Assembly: GCA_009760855.2 (NCBI GenBank) | Contig: WPIO01000001.1 | Span: forward strand, 18,565,501-18,629,500 | Direction: 5' to 3' | DNA from: Cristatella mucedo | Lineage: Eukaryota; Bryozoa; Phylactolaemata; Cristatellidae | DNA: 64,000 nucleotides | In this document: in pieces, positions 57,839 to 64,000 of the stretch | Position numbering within the stretch: position 1 is the first letter of the stretch | How the letters are laid out: each line of letters begins with the position of its first letter | Made by a program: the position numbers and the translations under genes | The notes under the pieces: generated by a model | What the model was told of the DNA's origin: nothing | Database searches by the model: none | What the model saw: only the letters and a program-made list of their open reading frames with translations

Positions 57839-58365
57839 CTGACTGACATTGCGTCATCTTCTGATCTGACAACGTTCAAAACGAAGCTAAAAGCCTATCT
57901 GATCGTCACAGCCTTGGCTCTGTCCGAGTGAATCTTTCTTTGTGTATTTTTGCGTTCCAAAATGTGCAAGTCGTAACTAAGGGCAAGATAAATATGCCTT
58001 TGTATAGTGCCCATTGAACTTGTCTTATTTCCGGTGTGTTTCGAGTGCTTACCTGTACATGATTCAGTGCTTTGCTGCTTGCCGGCGGCCCTACATGCCA
58101 GAGGCCCGAGTGCCTTCATGTATACTTAAATGTGTGTATACTTGTCTAGGCATGCTTACTGGTATGTATACTTGTCTAAACATGCTTACAGGTATATATA
58201 CTTGATTGCTTTAGACTCCTAGCCTGGACGAGAAACGTTGCTCGCCATCGACTCCTCGGTAATGCTTCTTCTGCAACCAGTTGTAAAGCATGTGAACAAA
58301 AAATTCAGTTCTATCGAAGTGTTATTCAAAGACTGATCATTATTATCATTATTAGTCTTATTACT
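57839..58365 (+). mobile_element. Diverged LINE 3' end with 30-bp tandem repeat
   Basis: LTDIASSSDLTTFKTKLKAY (about 57838-57898), then a 3' UTR. At 58134-58204 a unit TGTGTATACTTGTCTAGGCA plus ten bases is repeated about 2.4 times. Ends near ATCATTATTATCATTATTAG. Confidence 0.8.
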
Positions 58366-58660
58366 ATCATGAGAGAGTGTATCAGGCTCTTCGTTCAGCC
58401 GTTACCGAAATAATTGAGCCAGAAACTTCTTTGACCCATTTTAATTAAAGGTCAAACACTTACTGTGTGCGAAAGAACTTCACCACCTGCCTCTGTCTCC
58501 CGGAGCTACTGCATAAATATACTTAGCAAGGGTTACAAAAGACCAGACATGACTATTATGTGTGGCGAAATGTGAAGGCAGCCAGTCAGGGGGTTAGATT
58601 GAGGACTCTTTTTTGATCCAGCGATGAGACTATGACCACGATTGCTTTTGAAATAGTGCG

Positions 58661-58825
58661 GTGGCTAGCCAATTTAACATCCTCTTTCGTATAGCGACAG
58701 AAGAACCTTTACTGCTATCACCACCGCTTGCAGCGGCGATAAAGAATCTCCCACCACAGGATTCGAACCCACGACCCGAGGTCGTGAAAAGCAACCGCCT
58801 TAACGAATGTGCCATCACGGCTCAC
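58661..58825 (-). mobile_element. SINE-B, well-preserved copy
   Basis: Minus strand: AGCCGTGATGGCACATTCGT head, box B GTGGGTTCGAATCC, GGAGATTCTTTATCGCC, CTGCAAGCGGTGGTGATAGC, TCTGTCGCTATACG and tail TTAAATTGGCTAGCC. Confidence 0.9.
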
Positions 58826-59564
58826 CATGCCTATGACCACCTTAATTATTTTAATTTGAAGAACTCTTTGTACAAGAGCAAAATGCTGCCTTTGATCTAG
58901 AGTTAGTTTCTTGAGTATCAGCTAGCCCTTCTTTAACACAGTAGCTGAAATGAGGTTTTAACTCATCTACCCTCTACCTTGCTTGCTAATTCAGTTTTAT
59001 CACTTCCAGAAAGGGCTACTGGAATGTTAACTTTTTTTTTTGCAATAACAACAGTAGCTGAGATCATTTTAGGGCAAGGAATTGAAGCCTTATCTGATCT
59101 TAATTGGCCCAAGGTTACGCTTCTTACCAAAAAAGTCTACTAGCAATTTGAGCATTATTCGAGCTTGGATTCACGAGTGTTTGATGTGCTATAAGCTAGA
59201 GCCTGCGGTGGTGGCCATTCAGGTGGTCAATGTTTATAAGATTTACAGACGACTCCTAAGCATTAGCGGAGCTGGCAGGTGCTTCTTGCTGACGTTTCAA
59301 GGTTTCGTAAGGTGTTATGGTGTTCTAGAAGATTCTGCTGGTTAGAAACATAATCACAGTCAGATTAAGACCGGTTATTGATCACAATGCTGGCAAAGGC
59401 TTTCGAAAGCATAAGCTTATACTGCATCACATCATAGTAACCATTACGCAATGATACACTGTTGACAGCTTACAACCATATTGAATATTTAGTAAAAGCT
59501 GTAGCTAAGTGAAAAATTAAGTTCTTTGGCGGCCTGTGCATACGTTGTGCGTCGTATTCAAGCT
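58826..59564. other. Unassigned stretch
   Basis: Nothing recognisable; a T9 run lies near 59033. Confidence 0.3.
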
Positions 59565-59735
59565 CAGGGTCTTAGCCTAGAGGTCAATGTCTTCCTACTT
59601 CTCAAGCCAGGTTTCGTGTTTGAGTCCTGCAGCATGCAGTTCTTTATTACTTACTGTTGCTGCAAGCGGGATGATAGCCGCGAAGGCTCTGTCGCCGATA
59701 TCGAAATGAGGCTATTGGATCAGCCGACCTTTACC
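59565..59735 (+). mobile_element. SINE-B copy
   Basis: GTCTTAGCCTAGAGGTCAAT head, box B relic GTGTTTGAGTCCTG, GCTGCAAGCGGGATGATAGC, ATGAGGCTATTGGATCAGCC tail. Confidence 0.8.
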
Positions 59736-59971
59736 CTACTTTTGCTCATAATTTTCGGAGCACCGTTTGTTTGCACAACACCATTTTACCAACGTTTTGG
59801 ACGAGTTTAATATATACACGTATATCTGAGGCTAGTGGAAATTTACTCTTTTCAGTAGATGCGATTTTGCAGACTAATAAAGAACCTGAGATGTAATCCT
59901 GAGCGAAAGGCCTTCGCTCTTCCTATGCATCCGCAACCCGTTTCTTTTAGAGTGGCAGAGAGTAAAAGGTA

Positions 59972-60050
59972 TTAATAATAATAATAATAATTCACTTGAT
60001 AAAGCGCCCTCAGAGAACTTAATCTCTCTCTAGGCGCTTTACATTGTATT
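59972..60050 (-). mobile_element. LINE 3' tail
   Basis: (TAA)n then GATAAAGCGCCCTCAGAGAA and TCTCTCTAGGCGCTTTAC; intact hairpin, very short copy. Confidence 0.92.
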
Positions 60051-60095
60051 GACAAACACAAAGACCTTAAGGCGGATAAGATCCGTTTACAAACA

Positions 60096-60117
60096 CCATA
60101 TATACATATATATATAC

Positions 60118-60197
<80 letters not shown>
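60096..60197. repeat. (TA)n microsatellite with CATA interruptions
   Basis: TA array interrupted by CATA about every 14-30 bp. Confidence 0.97.
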
Positions 60198-60548
60198 GGT
60201 CAAGAGGCTCTCACTTAGTAGAAATATTGAACTTGGCATTATTCTTGCGTAATGATAAAATTCGTGGTTAAATTTTTCTCTCCTTGTATATACGTAATTT
60301 ACAAAGAGAAAAGAATTTAACCTCGAATTTTATTATTATGCAAGAATAGAGCATATTTCAGCTAAATGAGAGCGTCTTGACTGAAGATTTCTGGGACAAA
60401 AAGTAAGTGCACAACTATTTATATTGCATGATAATCTTACGTATTCTCTGAATCGGCTTTTGATTCCAACAATTCATGACAGTTACCAAATATTTAGTAC
60501 TTAATTAGGATTGCTAAGCACTGAAAGTACTCTCCTTAATTAAAAAGA
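60198..60548. other. AT-rich stretch with an inverted repeat
   Basis: TTCTTGCGTAATGATAAAAT near 60240 and its near complement ATTTTATTATTATGCAAGAA near 60329 flank a short AT-rich core, with AGAGAAAAATT-like arms; a possible old hairpin or MITE. Confidence 0.4.
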
Positions 60549-60724
60549 TTGGCTGATCAAACAGCCTCATTTATATGATTATGATAAAGGGGCAGGAGAG
60601 CCGTGGCGGCCATTACTCCCGCTTGCAATAAACAATAATAATAATAAACAATCGCCTCTGGTATGACTCGAACCAGCGACCTCGGTCGTAGAGTACCGCG
60701 GTACCCCTTGCCTAAAGCCCCTTA
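60549..60724 (-). mobile_element. SINE-B copy with (AAT)n insertion
   Basis: Minus strand head AAGGGGTACCGCGGTACTCT, box B relic GGTTCGAGTCATACC, middle interrupted by ATTATTATTATTG, then AGCGGGAGTAATGGCC and tail GAGGCTGTTTGATCAGCC. Confidence 0.75.
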
Positions 60725-62390
60725 GTACATTTTAAAATAAAAGTGGTAATAAGATGGCATTTAGTAGGCTGCAATTCACATACAATATGCACATTCAAAA
60801 TGCCCACAATTATATCTATAGTAACCTTATAGCGCGTCCATCGAAGGCTCCGAAGTCGCTGTCAATCATCTTGACATGAAGAGGCTAGAAGACTGGCTAT
60901 GATTCCTCCGCCGAGATGGTCGAGTGCTTATGCCGATTGCCGAATTCGGCAGTGCGACGTTCCAGGGCTTTCCAAAACGATGAAAGAAAAGTGCCGCGGT
61001 GCCTTCGCACCTGCCACCCTTGTGGCAAGCATAGATTCCTCTTCCCTCAAGATGTAAAGGAATAGCTCACAGGCAGGAATAGATCCAACGCACACGATGC
61101 GACTTGGCCGGTTGCCGTGGGAGAATGTGTGCTAGTGACAGAATGGCTGAACAGCCTGTTGTTCACAGCTTACGTGGGCCTCATTCTCCTAACCATGAAC
61201 AAATGCCAAAGCGGAATATGCGAGGTAAGTTCGGCAAGCTATGTGCTAAGCACATAATATACCAACGACAACTAATCATCGATGAGAGTCCCAATGGATG
61301 GTGCGGCCGGGAGCGGTCGCCTGATCGCAGTGGGAGGAGCAACGAGCAGTTCGCTGCTCGCCCCGACCTTGCCAGCGGCGATGGAGGATGATCTGCCCCC
61401 CAATCCCATATCGCCCACGTGAGGTTAGTCCTACAAGGGTTATTTAAGAGGATCCGTGCGCTAACCCCAAGTAGTCGTCGTCGTAGTCGTCGCCGAGAGA
61501 AAAAGCCGAGAGTAGGTAAGAGTGAGGGTCCGTGGAAGAGCGAACAAATCTGTGAGAATGTTCAGGCTACGCAGAGGTAGGTTGAGACGGCTGGCTCGCG
61601 GCTCTGCCGCGTGGGAAGAACGGACGCACTCCGCCCCACGTCGCACGTCGGCGGCTCCTAGAGACGACCCAGGGACGTCGAAGCCTCCGGGGATAAACAG
61701 CCAAGTGCAACTTAGACTGCAGCTGAAGCTGTGGAGGCGACAAACCCAGTGTGCCATGTCTTTGGCATAAATTGCTCGCGCCGGTGAATAACATCTTATC
61801 AACTGGCCCACAATAATCTGTCGCTTTCGGCACCCAGTTGCGGCAGCATGTGTTTTAACCGAACTACAGAGCTGCATCGAACGGTCCATCTGTAGAGCAC
61901 CGGGGGACTAACGCTTGAGGGGTCAAATGTTTGTCTCGGTGAGCGCTTGCAAGGAGTGCTGCGATAAGACCGAGCTAGACGAGAAGCGACATCGCGCGCC
62001 TGCGAATGAAGTTCGGTACAATCCCCTGTTGGCGATTTGCCACTCGATCCACCGCAGGCCGACCAACTCACGTGCCTCAAGGTAACGATTGATAGGATCG
62101 CATCTGAGACGCTCTAGGCGGGGCGACCTACTTATTTCGCTCTCACGCTCACGCTCCGGACCGCCACTCGGGAGTGGGCGACGCGCTTCGGCAGCGCTGA
62201 AGCCCATCCACCGCCACGCCATTTCCCTGCGGGCGGGCGGCATTACAGGGTAGCACTAGGTTTGCCCGAGTGAGTAACGACCGAGCGAGCTCATGAGCGC
62301 TTTTTGAAGAGTTTTTCGTGCACTTTAAAGAGAAAACAAAGGAATGAATTTGCGACATTGCTCTATACCAATCTATCGCAGAGTCGTCAC
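60725..62390. other. Unassigned, GC-rich in second half
   Basis: No recognisable protein. TTATTTAAGAGG near 61439 resembles the TATA region of an LTR, and the 61250-61850 block has LTR-like composition, but ends and target duplication were not found. Confidence 0.3.
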
Positions 62391-62392
62391 AC

Positions 62393-62540
62393 GAATATCT
62401 GTTACCGCAGTGGACTAGTACCGACAGCCGCTTAGGCTGTGAGTGCGCTATACAAAAATCTCCTGCGTAACACTCACATGATCTTTATGACTTTGTGGAG
62501 TTACAGGCGGAGATACATTTCATTGCTAGTGAGTTTCGCT
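62393..62540 (+). repeat. Dispersed repeat C, copy 2
   Basis: Aligns with 32366-32510: CCGCTTAGGCTGTGAGT, TCCTGCGTAACAC, GACTTTGTGGAGTTACAGGC, GAGATACATTTCATT; roughly 70% identical by eye. Confidence 0.55.
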
Positions 62541-63596
62541 TCGCATGTTCCCCTAGCACCCCTCCCCCTAGCTAACACGTGATGCATTACCCAGCTTTCT
62601 TGACCGAGCCTACATCCTACCTCATACGGGAAAGAGTCGATTGTTAACGCAAATTCAGGCAGACAGTCATTCGTTAAGTAGCACCCGGCTCACCAAGGCT
62701 GCATGCAGCGGCCACTGTGGGTATGTCTGCGGTAGCTACAACAATGCTGTAACTAGGTTCCGGGTCAGTGGGTCATGTCGATTCCTCGTGACCGGGCTTG
62801 GCGTGACCCTATCCCAATGGCGTGTCGAAGAAAACTACGTTTACTACCGAAGAGTGGTGTATTGTGTCTTGAAAAGGTAGAATCCGGCACGCGCGGACTG
62901 ATATCCTGAGGTAGGTCTGCGTCTAGCGTCTACCGACGGGACTAGCCGTAGTTTGGTGTGTAGCTGAGGTCTTCGCTAGCGTGCTACATCTTTGCTAGCT
63001 TTTTGTACTACCCCATATTTAAGTATTATGAGCGATACAATTGCATACTATTTTAATATTTTTTCTCATATTATTTCTGTTTATATATAATTTTGCTACT
63101 AACGACATCGCTAGAGAGCGGGTTACCGGCGGGGGGGGGGGGGGGGCTAGTTAGTCACTCTTACCGCCTGTTGGCCTTTTCTGAATGCTGAGTGAGGTAA
63201 AGAATATGATATTTAGTGAGCATAGCCAAGATTGGTTGAACGATTTATTGTCCTTTATCGCTTGAGATAACTGCATTGACTAAAGGACCAGGCATAAAAA
63301 TAGGGCCAAACTGGGCCGCAGTCCGAATCGAGAACCCCCCCCACCTGCCCCTCCCCCAGCTACCGAAGCTCAGGCCTAGTTACGGACGTTTGCTTTGACG
63401 TTAATGGAACTAAATTTATGAGAAATACAAACAAAATTATATATTATAAGCCGCCGCATAGCTAGTTGTACGAGGAGCGAGCTAGTCTGTCAATTCAGAG
63501 GTCGCTCCCTTGCCGATCGCCCTCAGGAGCTTTTGCTTTAACTCGTGGTCGCAGGTATGCACTTGCGTACTTAAAATGGCCGTTCCTTTTGATGCA
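62541..63596. other. Unassigned stretch with G16 run
   Basis: No gene recognised. A G16 homopolymer lies at 63131-63146. Confidence 0.35.
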
Positions 63597-63930
63597 AAGA
63601 AACTTCTGAAACTACTTCGCAGCCAAAATCTAATCGAAAGGCACGTTTCAAGGACACTTGTGGTGGCAGTTGTGGAGTAACTTTCGTCATTATGCAGAGA
63701 AGCTTCAGAGACTACATTTCAGGCAAAATCCCAGCGAAAGGCATAATTGGGAACACTTCCAGAAAATTGGCGGCGAAGTCCGACGCGAAAATTGTTCTCA
63801 CGTTTCGTATCTGTACGATCGACTTTCCGGGAGTTGGCGGGTGGAAGTAGTCTAGGATCAGCAGTGAGGGAGTGTGGGATTTCAACCGTGATTTATGAGG
63901 AGCTTCGAAACTGCTTTCGCTGCGCTAAGC
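63597..63930. repeat. Diverged tandem repeat of about 102 bp
   Basis: AAACTTCTGAAACTACTTCG...CAAAATCTAATCGAAAGGCA (about 63600) recurs as AAGCTTCAGAGACTACATTT...CAAAATCCCAGCGAAAGGCA (about 63700), and a third start GAGCTTCGAAACTGCTTTCG lies near 63900. Confidence 0.65.
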
Positions 63931-64000
63931 AAACGAGCCGTCTGTCATAACGCGATGCATCCGTGCTTCTCCGCAGTTAATATAATAGCGTGCTTACTGC

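Overview
The window is nuclear DNA from a metazoan, most likely an invertebrate. This is inferred from widely spaced genes in an intergenic background packed with CR1/L2-type LINEs, tRNA-derived SINEs, Ty3/gypsy remnants, cut-and-paste DNA transposon relics and long (GA)n, (CA)n and (TA)n microsatellites. The gene-bearing islands are GC- and CpG-rich inside AT-richer, repeat-filled DNA. I see no prokaryotic gene organisation, rRNA, standard tRNA gene or CRISPR array. Phylum cannot be fixed from the sequence alone; the best genes resemble the insect-type arylalkylamine N-acetyltransferase (aaNAT/Dat) branch of the GNAT superfamily.

Only two protein genes are well supported. Both are intronless as seen here, both encode GNAT-fold acetyltransferases, and both sit in CpG-rich islands: one on the minus strand (24333-25058, 241 aa) and one on the plus strand (46920-47699, 259 aa). 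They share a DEP motif, an acetyl-CoA-binding R-x-x-G-x-G/A loop and a YSQ-x-IFE-x-L-x-F C-terminal motif, but are strongly diverged elsewhere. Each has an AATAAA signal downstream of its stop. Two weaker coding candidates are a 63-aa acidic/basic protein (16288-16479, minus) and a 94-aa protein or first exon with a signal peptide (35294-35578, minus). A 2-kb CpG-rich block at 4300-6350 looks like a promoter or 5' region without a recognisable protein.

The rest is a dense mobile-element landscape. One LINE family supplies about 25 fragments. Most are 5'-truncated, and the 3' end forms a hairpin followed by an (ATT)n tail. A tRNA-derived SINE (SINE-A in this report) carries the same 3' hairpin and so is probably mobilised by that LINE. 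A second tRNA-derived family (SINE-B) has an unrelated tail. Nested insertions give a local chronology: SINE-A within SINE-B at 42.2 kb; an LTR and a G-rich MITE within a LINE at 42.6-45.6 kb; a LINE tail within a pogo/Tigger-like element at 29.9 kb. Three solo-LTR-like units were delimited by TG...CA ends, a TATA box and short target duplications. Two belong to one family and bracket the plus-strand acetyltransferase gene in direct orientation.

Layout: 0-1.3 kb gypsy relic; 1.3-7 kb SINE, minisatellite, GA tracts and CpG island; 7-10.3 kb mostly unassigned; 10.3-12 kb LINE; 12-15.5 kb SINE-B and solo LTR; 16-19.6 kb GC-rich with the small candidate gene; 19.6-23.4 kb LINEs and SINE-B; 23.8-25.5 kb GA tract and first acetyltransferase; 25.5-32.5 kb LINE tails, microsatellites and pogo-like elements; 32.5-42.6 kb LINE mosaic, SINEs and secreted-protein candidate; 42.6-45.6 kb nested LINE; 45.8-48.4 kb second acetyltransferase island; 49.3-64 kb LTR, LINE and SINE copies with long unassigned stretches.
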